Shown here: one piece after another, positions 24,361-35,699 of the stretch
Layout of the letters: each line of letters opens with the position of its first letter
How positions within the stretch are numbered: the stretch's first letter is position 1
Assembly: GCF_036785885.1 (NCBI RefSeq)
Contig: NC_092312.1
Span: 15,022,001-15,086,000 of the forward strand
Length of the DNA stretch: 64,000 nt
Origin: Coffea arabica
Taxonomy: Eukaryota; Streptophyta; Magnoliopsida; Gentianales; Rubiaceae
Reading direction: 5' to 3'
The notes under the pieces: generated by a model
What the model was told of the DNA's origin: nothing
What the model saw: the letters and a program-made list of their open reading frames with translations, nothing else
Databases searched by the model: none
Made by a program: the position numbers and the translations under genes

Positions 24361-26290
24361 ATCCAGGCACCTGGCAGCTTCACCGCGAACAGCAAATACC
24401 ACAAAAGCAAAACTTCAAAAAAATTGAACAAAAGCAGATCTCATGGACACAAATGGCAAAATTCTGCAAAGTGTCCTTATTAGTTTGAAAAGGTTACCAG
24501 CAGAGTTGGATTTCAAACTTGTGAAACTCATCAGTAATTCCCACTAAGATTTTTCAATAACATCAAAAAAAGTGTTGTACTGGCTTTAAACTATCTATTT
24601 GGCAAATTTCAGTGGAAAATGATGCAGAATACTTCCTGGCATGTTTGAAATTTACAATCCAGATGGAAGAAAGAAATATACTTACCAAAAAAAAATGTTT
24701 TGAGGGTACTTAAAATTTAACAGGAGAGCATGTAACATAAAAAATAAACAAAAACAAAAGCCAAAGGAAGAAGAAAATTCTATTTTCTTATTTTCTTTAA
24801 CGAAAGTGAAGGTCACTTCGAAGATACTGGATTATTGCTCTCTTGGTTGGAGAACCAACATGGGAAAAATTCAGTTCCTCAACTCTTGGGAAGATAAATT
24901 TGGTGTATCCAAATCTCCCACAAATCAAGATTATACAAGAAAACAGTCAGTTAAAAGGGGAAAAGTAAAAGGGGAAAAAAGAAGAAAAGAAAATGAATGC
25001 TCAGCAATCATATTTCCCTTGGCTAGTTTCCTTCCCCTGAAACAAAAGGTAGACAGCCCTTAATGCAGAATAGAGCAGTTTGGTAGCTTGCAAGGGTCAT
25101 AACCTTGAGGTGACCATTATTATTAAAAGATAACTCAATGGCTGAGCTACTAAGTTGCCAGCGGCACATTCTAGTTGCCAGAATTTTATTTTACACTGTC
25201 AAGCCCCAGTTTTTAACCAATAGACGTAAAAGCAAAAAGAAAAAAAAGAGAAAGAAAAGTAAATTAAACTACAAAAAAATATGGGCCTGAAATGAGGCTT
25301 CACAAAAGCAATAGTTTAGGGGCCCTCTAATAGCACGGAATAGTTCTTAAATTAGGAGTCAACATTTAATATTCAGTTCTAGGAAATGTTTTACTTTTTA
25401 GATGAGAAATTAGAACCCTTTACATAGACAACTCCTCATCTTTGAAAATCAAGAGAAATAATTTTAGGAGCTCAGTCAAAAGGAAAAGGTGGAACATCAA
25501 CGCGTTAGCCTTTAGCATCTTCACACGGTGAAAGCCAGTAGTGTGTTTAATTTGCATTCTTAGGAATTTAAGGCCAAAATTCAAGAACTTAAAGTAAACA
25601 ACTGACATGCATTAGTTAACTTAAATCAAACTCCAACAATTAAACCATGCTAACACCGCCACATTCCACTAACATTGAGATAGAATACAAGGTACAACCA
25701 AACTTTTCCTCGACTATTTGGCCCTGTTGCACCTTCAGCTGCAGCAGTAAAGCCTGCCACAACCGCAGGAGTCCTCAATGCTTCACACAAGGACACAGAA
25801 CAAGAAAACCAGTTGGCTCTCTCTGTTAACTTCTGTTCAGGAATTTTCACAAACGCCTTGTGTACCATCCATAAAAATACACTTTCTTGCTTAAATATCG
25901 CTCCAAAAAAAATCTATCTAATCACACAAATTTACAACTCAAACACGAGACCAAATGCATCAACAAATGACACCATCAATGAAGACTAAGCATGGCAAGC
26001 AAATAAGAGACAAACCGAAAGAACAAGAACGTTCAATAAATTGCCAAATCAGAATAGCCAGTTCAATTCAGAAAACAAAAAATACCAAGAAAAAAAAAAG
26101 AAACTCAGAGATAAAAGAAAGAGTTTTTACAGTGCTATGTCAAAGTAGTTAGGCGGTGGAGGTCAGTGACGATGAACCCTTCTCCCTTCCTCGTTTACTC
26201 TTCTATTTTGATCATTTTCTGGAAACTGACAGAAATTAGAGGGTGAGGTTTTGGGCAGCATAAAAGCTTACAGAGAGTCGATTGATATTC
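24361..26290 (-). other. Possible leader intron and 5' exon of the ferredoxin gene
   Basis: No clear coding sequence. A plausible minus-strand leader exon lies at about 26270-26136, ending CATAGCACT|GTAAAA, with an acceptor at about 24377 (CTGCCAG), giving a leader intron of about 1.75 kb. A GC-richer island at 25650-25868 has open frames on both strands without recognisable domains. Junctions are guesses from motif alone. Confidence 0.3.
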
Positions 26291-26295
26291 CAGCC

Positions 26296-26306
26296 CCTAT
26301 TTAAAA
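26296..26306 (-). promoter_or_regulatory. Candidate TATA box of the ferredoxin gene
   Basis: Minus-strand TTTTAAATAGG about 30 bases before a possible transcription start near 26270. It faces away from the POP5 gene and so would be half of a divergent promoter region. Motif only. Confidence 0.3.
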
Positions 26307-26341
26307 GTAGAGAAGTTCCATTTGGCCATTTCTTTTTTCTT

Positions 26342-26492
26342 CGTAAACAACCTTTAAAAATACTCCAAAATATATTCCAAAGCACATTCAAAAACATTAC
26401 AAAAAACATTTACCGTGAAAATTTTTTAAATATATTATTATATTAAAATATTTCAAAAATATTTTTAAAAAATAATTAATCTAAACGGATAT
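26342..26492. mobile_element. Fragment of the CCGTTTGGATT MITE family
   Basis: The AT-rich stretch ending AAAATATTTCAAAAATATTTTTAAAAAATAATTAATCTAAACGGA resembles the right half of the nested element at 10758-10964. No intact left end. Confidence 0.45.
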
Positions 26493-26677
26493 ACACTGAA
26501 TAATTGTAATAAATTAAGTAGAAAAAAGGGAAAAAAAACAAAAACAAAAACAAAATAAGCAACGTACCCATATATGCAAAAGCCCATTCAACCTTGTACC
26601 CATGTAACTCCACGCCGCACAATAATCACAAGATCAAAACAGCTGCAAAAAACTTTGTCCCTCTTTTCTTTTTAGAG

Positions 26678-26815
26678 AGTGTCTCAAATATTATTTCACT
26701 TGCAATATAAATATATTTTTTAATTTTATTTTTTATATTTTTAATTATTTTTTTATTTCACATATATCATATCATAAATAATATTATAATAATTATTTCA
26801 AATAATACGCTATTC
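26678..26815. mobile_element. Small AT-rich MITE-like palindrome in the ferredoxin/POP5 divergent promoter
   Basis: Left end AGTGTCTCAAATATTATTTC and right end AATTATTTCAAATAATACGCT are an imperfect inverted pair around an almost pure A/T core. It separates the candidate ferredoxin TATA box from that of POP5. Superfamily not determined; the inverted ends are weak. Confidence 0.4.
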
Positions 26816-26940
26816 AATTCATCTGAATTTAGAATAATGGGAGATAGCCGTCAAAAAATAAAGACTCCCCTTCATCAAAATAACTTTCCCCAAAAATCCC
26901 AATTGGCAGTTTTAAGTCCTTTGACTCATTTATTATCAGT

Positions 26941-26949
26941 TATAAAAAG
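26941..26949 (+). promoter_or_regulatory. Candidate TATA box of POP5
   Basis: TATAAAAAG about 860 bases before the POP5 start. The leader would be spliced: an acceptor (GAACAG) ends at 27801, two bases before the ATG. Motif only. Confidence 0.35.
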
Positions 26950-27803
26950 ACTCATTTATTATACTAATACTAAAAATCCCATTCAATTCTACTGTACCAC
27001 TCATAAGTCTAATCTAATCTATTACTCTCTTTTCTTGGTCTTAGATTTCAAGCCCAAATTTCTTTGCTTTCTGGGTTACTCATTCAGTCTCTTGCCTCCT
27101 CTTCTGCGGGTACCTTGTGGCTTTTTTTGTTTTTGTTTTTGTTTTAGATCTTTTTGTACTTGGTTTATCTGTTGTTGTTTTTATTAACTGGGTTCTATGG
27201 AATTTTCATGCATGTTTGAGTGTAAGAATTGGGTTTATTAAATTAAGTATTGCTTGGTTTCTTCTGTTCTTTTTAGTTGGGGTTATTACATGTCTAAGAT
27301 GGGCCAGAATTAAAGCTCCTTCTGGGGTTTAAAGGTTGTTTTGGCAACTTGCTGCCCTGTCTTCTTTTATTTTCTGTGAATTTTTGGTCAATTTTCTTTG
27401 TTCCATGTTTTATAATCATAGATACACATGAATACAGCCTTTTAATAGGGTGAAATTTGTTCAATTAGCACTTCTTGGAGATTTTCCTGTAACTTAAAAT
27501 GGTATTGTTTCACTAGAACAATGGTATTGGCGTTTGTCTTTGATGTTTTACTTCCTGCAGATTTATAGGCTGTAAATAGCTTCTTTCAGTCCAATGAGGA
27601 ATGCCCATTTATTGCAAGTGCCGTATGACATCAATCCCAAACAGCATTGGGGGTGTTTGATTTCAAAAGGGTTTCTGAGGATTATTATTTTTAGCAATGC
27701 ATTCAACTTTAAAAAAAAATTCATGCAACTTCTTTTATTTTTTCAAATTGTTATCTGTAGTTGGCTTAAAATATTTTTTATGGTGAACAATTTGTGAACA
27801 GTT

Positions 27804-28985
27804 ATGGTGGGCTTTAAGAATAGATACTTGGTGATGGAGGTGTTTCTGGATCCAAATAAAGACCTTGCAGCTGATGAACCCATTATTATTACTCAGTTTA
27901 ATTTGTCCAAAGCCATCAAAGATAGCATTCTTATGAATTTTGGCGAATGTGGCTTGGCCTCGTCGCTTAATTCATTTCAAGGTTAGCATTGTTGCTGTTT
28001 ACTTTTCAGTTGAGCAAGTGCTTGAATGGAGATTAGGGAATACAATTGTGTTGTCTACTCATGTTGCTTGTTTTCATCAATAACGTGCATTTGTTTTATT
28101 GTCTTTGTTGCAGTAAAATACGTGAATCCTATTACAAAGCTCTGTATCATCAGAGCCTCAAGGGAGGATCATCAAAAAGTTTGGGCTGCAATTACCATGG
28201 TTAGGAGTATAGGGAATTGCCCTGTGACTTTCAGCTTACTTGCTATAAGCGGTGCGTTAGAACGGCTTCAAAATCATGTCATTGTAGAAATGTTGTGGTT
28301 TGTTGAAGTAGCTAAAAATGTTGAGGATAACTTTGTAAAATAGAAAAGCTACAATCTTTCTAATAGAATGTATGCCGAGGATTATTGTTCTATGGTTTTT
28401 CAGTTAATGGTATCCTTGCTCTATGGTTTTTCGGTTAATGGTATCCTTGCACACCGTAGGAGTTTATGCTCGTTCTCTTTATTTTGGCAGAATGATCTTT
28501 TGTCATAAGTTGTTTGACCAAATGCATCATGTCCTGTCTAGATCATTTTTGGAAACCTTGCTGGGAATTTATTTCACTAACTCAATTTGGTTAATACACT
28601 TGAATCTTATAGATGCTTGACCTGAAATCTCGTGAAAGCTCTAGCTTTACTGGCTAGAAGTGTAGTGGGAACCAAAATTCATTATTTGGTATTTGCCTTC
28701 TTAATTTCTCTTTTTCCTTCTATGACTTTAAAATCATGTGGAAGCTGGGAAGATATCTTGCAAGCACAGCTCTGACATGTGCATCCTATCATAGTTGATT
28801 TAGTACTAATCAGCACTACTATTGTCCTCCAAATAGGAAGTATCAACGCTTGCAAAAAAGCTGCTTTGAAGAGTGACGAATTGAAGTTTGAGCAATACAA
28901 GTTAATGGCCCAAGTCCAAACAACAGATGACATCCTTCAGCAGATGCAGAACTGTCTTGCAAAGATCAAAGTGTTGGAGCACTAA
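27804..28985 (+). CDS. POP5: RNase P/MRP protein subunit POP5
   Basis: Predicted 154-residue POP5/Rpp14-family protein, a core subunit of nuclear RNase P and RNase MRP, which act in tRNA 5' maturation and rRNA processing. Exons: 27804-27981, 28114-28251, 28837-28985; joins are GT-AG and in frame. Signature blocks are MVGFKNRYLVMEVFLDP, FNLSKAIKDSILMNFGECG, VKYVNPITKLCIIRASREDH and VRSIGNCPVTF. The acidic/amphipathic C-terminus ends MQNCLAKIKVLEH. Length and intron-exon layout fit plant POP5. The ATG lies two bases after a consensus acceptor, implying a leader intron. A 31-bp tandem duplication lies in intron 2. Confidence 0.94.
28389..28449. repeat. 31-bp tandem duplication in POP5 intron 2
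   Basis: Two copies of TCTATGGTTTTTCRGTTAATGGTATCCTTGC in direct tandem with one difference. Probably replication slippage. Confidence 0.85.
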
Positions 28986-29384
28986 GGCCAAAGGTGTTGC
29001 CTTCAGATTTTCTCATTTCTGTCTTTCCAACTTGGGAAGACATTTTGCTATTCTACTCATACCTCTCTTGGATTGCCAGCTAGTTTCTACATGTGGCTTT
29101 GTCCATCATTTATACCTTCCCTCCATTGATACCAAATTAATACGGTTTGAGCATCGATGTTGTAGATATTAGGCATCTGTTTTAATTTTTCATAATGATT
29201 GAGTGATGATTGTGAATCAATTGTTATCAAGTAGGTCGAATGCACTTTTTAACTGTTGGTTCATACTGTCCACAGAGAATTCATTTTTCTATACTTAATC
29301 TAGTATTCTCTTTTAAAAGGGAAAGAATTATTCCCTGTTCCTTTTTTTCTTAAATCATTTTGTGTTATTGTTTGATGTTCTGTT

Positions 29385-29745
29385 GCTTATGGAGAGCAAG
29401 GTGCATCTTTAACATTCCAATAATGAGACTGTCTTTCTGCTGCCTTGCTCTCTGAAGCTGCATACTCCTGGATTAATACAGTGTTTAAAATGGGATTTAG
29501 TTACTTCTTGCCAAGTGGCAACTGCACAGTCCTGTAGTCCTGTTGCCCTTGCTCCAGCTGGGGGTTGCATCGATAGAGTAGGGTGGCAATAAAACTGTGG
29601 AGGGTGGATCGTCTTTTCTTTTCAAAGGCTTGCATGATTAAGTCATTTATGTTAAGTGCAAGCAAGGAAGAGTATGATTTTGGTCAAATGGGCTTTGATA
29701 TCTGTGAATTTGTAGGAAAGCATCTCATTTTTTCCTCAATCAAGC
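29385..29745 (+). repeat. Diverged dispersed repeat with tRNA-like A-box, copy 2
   Basis: Homologous to 21655-21965: starts GAGAGCAAGGTGCATCTTTAAC, has TTGCCAAGTGGCAACTG in the A-box position and GGGGGTTGCATCGAT in the B-box position, and ends in GGAAAGCATCTCATTTTTTCC, which pairs with CACATCTCATTTTTGCC in copy 1. It lies about 400 bases past the POP5 stop, in the same orientation as the gene, as copy 1 does for its gene. Confidence 0.5.
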
Positions 29746-30562
29746 CAGATTTCGGACTAGTCAGTGGTTTAAGCTTTCTACTTACAAGCCCTCCTTAGTA
29801 AGAGGAGATCATAATCTGGCTTTACAGAACACCTATTATGATCTATGACTTCTTCCAAGTTCCTTGTACAATTTCCACATTTGGTTGCTTTTCTGGTCTC
29901 GTTACCTTTTACTTTCTAAAATCTTTGATATTTCTGAGACATCAGTTATTAGATTGGCCTTATGCCTTGACCGTGTTTGAATTATGAGGTTGCTTATCTG
30001 ATCATGGTCAGCTTTACTCATCTAACCTAATTTCTGCTAGTTCCTGGTAATCAGTGGGCTTATCACCTTTACTATGCGTTTCTTCCATATTTGAATGCTA
30101 AGATCATGTGACTATGTAATGTTTACCAAAAATTTTGATCAAGATGAATGTAGAGAAGTACAAGTCAAAATATGCAGAGAGTTGATGGATCAGGAAGTCT
30201 CAGTTCCTGTGTTAGAGTAGCAAATTACATAACCAGGAAAGTAATTTCTCACATATAGATAGTTAAGTAGACAAGAAATATCGATAGTTCTCGTACCACT
30301 TAGATACACTTCTCGCTACACCAAGTAAAAGTTGCTCTTCGCAGACTTCTAATTCGATCTGTTTCATGAGTTTAATGCAGGATTGCAGAAATGCAGGACA
30401 GCTGCTGAAACTCTGATAAAAATAGGTCTAGACTCTATAGTACACCAGTTCTATGATATTACACTCATTAGGTAACAAGCTCATTAACCTTATGTATTGG
30501 GGAACAAGAATGCTCGGCTTACTGTTCTCTGCTAGCCTGATCTCGAGTTCTCTGATTTAGCT

Positions 30563-30871
30563 CTATATCCATATAGCTTTGGCCCTTATAAGCAGTGGCT
30601 TCAGCTCACCTTTGACATTAAGGCCTATCACCTCATCAGAGCCACCGATCATCTCTTTGCCTATGAAAACAGTAGGCACACTTGGCTCTTGTCCTAGATG
30701 TAGCAGTTCCCTTTCCATTTTCTGACCATCTTGATGTTGATCAATCTCATAAACTTTAGGATTTGCCCCAAAATTGTTTATTAGTGTCTTAATGGTGTGG
30801 CACATGCCACAATTGCTTTTGCTGAAGATAACCACAGGATTTTCAGACCCCAACTTTGTAACCATGCCCAT
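30563..30871 (-). CDS. CC-type (class III) glutaredoxin, ROXY-like, with CGMC site
   Basis: Predicted 102-residue plant-specific class III glutaredoxin; members act with TGA bZIP factors in development, nitrogen and defence signalling. Single exon, as usual for the class. Residues: VTKLGSENPVVIFSKSNCGMCH with the active site at C21-G22-M23-C24, KTLINNFGANPKVYEID, then PSVPTVFIGKEMIGGSDEV with the glutathione-binding TVP-like loop, and C-terminal ALLI-like AKAIWI in place of the common ALWL. The family normally has CC at the first two positions (CCMC/CCMS); here GGC (Gly) replaces TGC (Cys). The start at 30871 gives the family length; the frame is open 48 codons further upstream, but that part has no family resemblance and is read as leader. 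Confidence 0.88.
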   Translation of the reverse strand: MGMVTKLGSENPVVIFSKSNCGMCHTIKTLINNFGANPKVYEIDQHQDGQKMERELLHLGQEPSVPTVFIGKEMIGGSDEVIGLNVKGELKPLLIRAKAIWI

Positions 30872-32126
30872 CTCTCCAAGAGCAAGGTGAACGGAGACTA
30901 GTTGTACAAGGTTTTCGGATTTAGAAGAGGCCAAGTATATGTTAGTTATAGTGAGGTATTGTGCTAAATTACTGGCAAAGTAGCAAGCTGTTTTATAATG
31001 GAGTTGATCTTGCATGAAATTATTTATAGAAGCTTAGAGATGGTGAGCTGCATGCTGTTGCAGATTGAAAACGATTGAAGAATGTTCCTGGTAAAGTCAG
31101 GCCAAAGCATTTGTAATCTAAAATCTAAATCACCCCAAATCATTGCCCCACATTGTCCTGATGTGCCTTATCTGCATCAACTTACATGTTGCAACATGGA
31201 CATTTTAGCTTTTTTCATGTAACTAAACCAGAATTTCCTGCATTCAGCCCTCAGATTAAACCATAGCTTGTTTATTATCCTATGTCAACGGTGAGGACGT
31301 ATTTACATTCTCGCCAAGCTGTTGTATAATTGAGCCAATCATTTAGAATTTCTACTTCGAAATGCATTGATAATTGTACCTTTTTTTTTTCCTGGCGTCT
31401 AGAATTGATATAAAAGGGATTTTTGAATTTACAAACAATTAAACACTCAAATCTTTGAGGCCTAAAGCTGCTTATGGCTTGCTTTTTACAGGATTTTAAG
31501 TAATGTGAAGATTTCTTTTCTAGACAATTTTCCCTTATTTGATGTGTGCATTCTTTGAAAACGTAACCTGTTTTCATCAACTATTGAGAATGAGAAAAAG
31601 TTGCTTATCCAAAATGTACGTATCACCTTTTTCAGTTCCCTAAAGAGAATCGCATCCAATTCACCCCACTAAGTTAATTGATGTGGAAACTATATCCTCA
31701 TATAACTGCAGATGAAAATCCAGACCTGATAAACATGAGTTGAAGGTACCAAAAATATGAGGGCACTCGACATTAAAGAAAGCACATTATCCTATCAACT
31801 TTTTCACCATCGATAAAAAAGACCTGTCATCGTATCTCTAATCATGAATATCACGTGAAGACTTTGCCATATCTTTGTTTCTGTGGCACATATCCTCCAT
31901 ATCTTCTGATTAATATTCACGACAGGTTCTTGTGGAGGGTTAGACCTGGAGGCATAAAAAAGATCTACTGATAGTAGATTGGAGAGCCATCTGAGGCCAC
32001 AAGGAAGAAGCAGAGAATAACAACAATTAGCAAATTTTCTTCTAGTCACACTAATTAACTCAAAAAAGGGTTTCTGACTCTAGTTTCTTTCTCATGGCCA
32101 AATTTCATTCTGCTTGCAATCTTTTT
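30872..32126. other. Intergenic upstream of the glutaredoxin gene
   Basis: Promoter side of the minus-strand glutaredoxin gene. Minus-strand frames at 31275-31580 and 31804-32049 have no recognised domain and no good ATG context. Nothing else seen. Confidence 0.35.
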
Positions 32127-32334
32127 CAAAAGAATTGCAATGATAAATAATTTTATTCCATATGTTTTTCTTGAAAATCCTACTCAATCTGTGTACACGT
32201 GTTTGTACTGCCCCAATTAGATCAACAGCTCAAAAGAATTGCAATGATAAATAATTTTATTCCATATGTTTTTCTTGAAAATCCTACTCAATCTGTGTAC
32301 ACGTGTTTGTACTGCCCCAATTAGATCAACAGCT
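32127..32334. repeat. Exact 104-bp tandem duplication
   Basis: The unit starting CAAAAGAATTGCAATGATAA and ending TTAGATCAACAGCT occurs twice back to back (32127-32230 and 32231-32334) with no difference seen. It is either very recent or an assembly artefact. Confidence 0.9.
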
Positions 32335-32382
32335 TGCCTGATTAATGTAGGATTTATTTGTTGCATGAGCTGGATAATAACT

Positions 32383-32551
32383 TTTTTTTTTTCTCAGCAA
32401 CGGCAATAATCTACGCTACTCCTATACTAATCTATACTATGGGGGAAGAGGAGTCCAATGGGGCTTGTATGGGAGTTGGGGGATGAACCTCCGACTAGAT
32501 AAGTGCACTATTGTACTCTTTGGATTTTTTAAGAATATGGTAGTATTGTGC
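32383..32551 (-). mobile_element. SINE-like retroposon with 21-bp target duplication
   Basis: A 169-bp insert begins on the plus strand with a T run, that is, an A tail on the minus strand. It is flanked by perfect 21-bp direct repeats TGCATGAGCTGGATAATAACT (32362-32382 and 32552-32572), as left by LINE-type integration. On the minus strand it contains GGAGGTTCATCCCCCAACTCC, which resembles a pol III B-box. An A-box is not convincing. Length, tail and duplication support a SINE; the family is not identified. Confidence 0.7.
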
Positions 32552-32644
32552 TGCATGAGCTGGATAATAACTGAAAAGCGTTATGGTAAGTACACATCCT
32601 AGCATCACACAACTCATTTGTCTATTTTCATTGTTCTATAAGGG

Positions 32645-32901
32645 TGCGTTTGATAAAACTGAAATCTGAAATTAATTCATTAAATTATTAAATTGTTAAA
32701 TATCAAATCTAATATATTTAAGTGCATTCACATTCAGTGATAAGTGAACAACTTATCACTTAATTTTGGGAGCTAGTTTTGTCTAGAAAATTCAGTGTTA
32801 ATTAATTCAAATGTTCAATTTTTGGTTATCAAACTTGTCTGAATATGTTAAGATTTAAATTCATTAAATTTAAGTACTGAATAGGTTATCAAACAGGGCT
32901 T
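32645..32901. mobile_element. MITE of the GTTTGATAA-end family, full copy
   Basis: The left end GGGTGCGTTTGATAAAACTG is mirrored by the right end GGTTATCAAACAGGGC. It contains TTATCACTTAATTTTGGGA, which also occurs in the partial copy at 60058-60215. No clean target duplication. Probably hAT-like by the ends. Confidence 0.6.
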
Positions 32902-32904
32902 AAG

Positions 32905-35690
32905 TATTTATTATTTGCACAAAAGATCGAGAACAAAAACCAAATTTCCTTGATTACATGAAAGAATCTGCAGCGATAAAATGGTTTGTTTAGACGACCA
33001 CATGTACAAGGCACCAATTTACTAGTGGAGCAATGCGCACATATCATTGAACTAGTTTACACAAAAGCAACATCTATATATATCATGTCACCTTGTTGAA
33101 AATGCTAATACTCAATGCTATTTCATTCCTCTTTTGTATGTTTCCAGGGAAAAAAAAAAAAAAAGAGAAAAACTCCTACATATCCACTCAATTTGCATTG
33201 TTTCAGTACCCTACATAAATTTATTCTTAAATTGGCATCCATAATTTGCTGCCCTTTCCGTCTATCTTTTCAGTATATTTGCTGCTGTTTTCTTCATTCT
33301 GTCGTTCACATTGCTCTACTAATAATTGATGCATTATATATGGGGTCGTTTCTTTTATACAGGAGCACGTATGTTTGTTCTGCCTAATTGGAAATTTTTA
33401 GTCTTTTCCAGATATTTGCTTACTCCTAAAATGAGTTTGTTCGTGAAACGTTTTAGCCTCTTCTTTTTTTTTTCCCTCAAAATAAATAGCTTGCTTTGAC
33501 CAAAAAAAGTGTAGTTTTAGTGAACTTTTATGGGTACACAGAACCATGATCCCAATATAAGAAAGAACCCTTTGGCAATAGGTTATCGAAGACTCTTGTT
33601 CATTTGACAAACAAAGAATGCTAAAATTTCAAGTTGTTCTCAAAGTTCTAAGTTACAGTTGTAAAAAGCATTGATGCATTTGGTTATAACCTTTAAGTCC
33701 CATTTTGTCTTTAAAGTTTCTAATTGTGCCAATGATTTTGGCATACCATGAAGAGCTTTAAGCACTCCACCCTTTCAAAATAACATATAACATCCACAAC
33801 CTAATTTCTCTACTCAATTTAAATGCCAAAAAGACTCCGATTCATACGTAATGATCATATTTCATTACCTTCATGGAGAGCTCTCTACTACAAAATCTTA
33901 AAACTTCCAAAAACAAGAAACCCTAAACATGTTTTAACCCGTGAAACTCCACCTAAAGATTATTATTAGAGTTTTCCTTTTAAATCCACAGTCTGGGCAT
34001 AATAATTTTTTAGCAAAACTACAACCTCAAAGTAGTTAATTCAAGTTATTAAATAGCCTATCAGCCAATCTTATCCATGTAACATGTCCTTTCCTACCCA
34101 CCGATGTGGGACAAATCATGAGGTCTCACATACAATAGTAAAAAATTTTAGAAATTGGTGAAAGAGTATGGAAAAGCAAGAGCGAATTGAAGTGACATAC
34201 AGAATAATGAACAAGACCTAAATAATAGACAACTTCTAAACTGCAAACATGATCGCAAATGAATAATGAATACCTTCCGAACAATAGCCAAACAAGGTCA
34301 ATGGAGTGTATTCATCGTCATTATGGTTCTCCACCACTCACAGTAGTAGAAAATTTTAGAATTGGTGCAAGATAGTAAAAAGTAAGATCGAATTAAAGAA
34401 ACAAGTGACAGAGGGTTGTGAATTTGGAACATACGTATAGGGGTAATTCCTGCTCTAGAATATTGTATTTGTTTATATTATTTTCATTAAAAAATAATAA
34501 AAAAATGCATAGAGATTTTGATGGAGTGCCAAAATCATTACCTTCCAATTATTGAAAAAGGCATTCATGAATTTGTAATTGATCTCTCTCGAGGAAACTT
34601 TATTTCAATTGATGCAAGTTTACTTTGGAGTAATTGCTATCTTACACATCTTCTAACAGACATAGTTCCACACTTTTATAAGATAACGTTGTTAATGTCA
34701 AGTTTTTTTCTTTGTAGTACAGCTGTTAGACAAGCTTTGGGGCCTAGATTATATCCATTAGTTTAGTCAAATGATTTACTGCTTAGCAAGCACTATTCTA
34801 GGGTTTACATTGGATTCGGGATTACATATAAAGTATAGATGAATGAGGCCTAGGAATCTTTTTTCCTATGAATCATATTTTTTTCAATAAAGTTTAGGGC
34901 CCTCCTAATTGTAATGAGAAGTCAAAATATGTAGATTGCTCTTTTTGCCAGTAAATGAAACAAATTTGAACACCCGTGAGTAAAAATGAAAGCAGAAGTT
35001 GCAAATCAATTGGATCTAGATATTAATTGGCCCATTGACATGCCTAATGGAGAGACAACAAGTGCTAACGCATGCTATGAGAAGAAAACTTATTGCTAAA
35101 ATACGCTTCTTCCATGTTCGCAATCAATGGAGCTTTCCAAGCTCTGGGGACAGATTGCTACTGATTTCGAATCTCTATCCTGTCTGCTGTCTACTTTTTG
35201 ATTCCTTTTGGTCTTCTCATTGTGTTGTTTGTTGATTTCACACGCTACACGAACACTTTTACTCTCCATTGCATCGATTTTAATGGGTTTCTTTTGATTG
35301 TAAGTCTCTTGATAAAATAACTTTGAGGGGTCGGATGCAAGGCATCTGCCTCGTTCTAGTATTATGGATTTGTGGTGGAGTGGTTGGCTAGTGATAGATC
35401 TAGGCGGAGGGAAAATTTCTTCGAAGCATTTCCTAACCCTATCTACGCCTAGGAATGTAAATGAGTCTAAACAAATTGAACTTTTATCGAGCCGAGCTAG
35501 AGGCAAGCTCGATTAACTTGAATTTTTTATGTGTAAATTTTACTTATATATTAATGGAGCCAAACTTGAAAATTTATCAAAAGCCAATTGTTGTTTAAGT
35601 TTAATTTGATTAGTTGGTGAAAAAGCTTTTACGGAGTCACACTAGATTTGAATATAGAGTAGTTTGGTTCATCTTTCGCTCCTATCTACG
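32905..35690. other. Intergenic, no gene recognised
   Basis: AT-rich sequence with short frames only. The part 34000-34400 contains two related stretches with GTAGTAGAAAATTTTAGAATTGG and GTAAAAAATTTTAGAAATTGG, apparently a diverged local duplication. A stretch near 35470-35600 with GAGCCGAGCTAGAGGCAAGCTCG resembles a degraded dispersed repeat. Confidence 0.3.
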
Positions 35691-35699
35691 ACACAAAGC

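Noticed and set aside
25650-25868. Open frames on both strands between ferredoxin and POP5
   Set aside because: No recognisable domain, no start context or splice sites that join a neighbour; kept only as a GC-richer island.
30872-31015. 48-residue N-terminal extension of the glutaredoxin
   Set aside because: No family resemblance; the internal Met gives the usual class III length of about 102.
31804-32049. Possible small secreted-peptide gene on the minus strand
   Set aside because: The frame opens without ATG, and there is no signal peptide or known peptide motif such as CLE, CEP or IDA.
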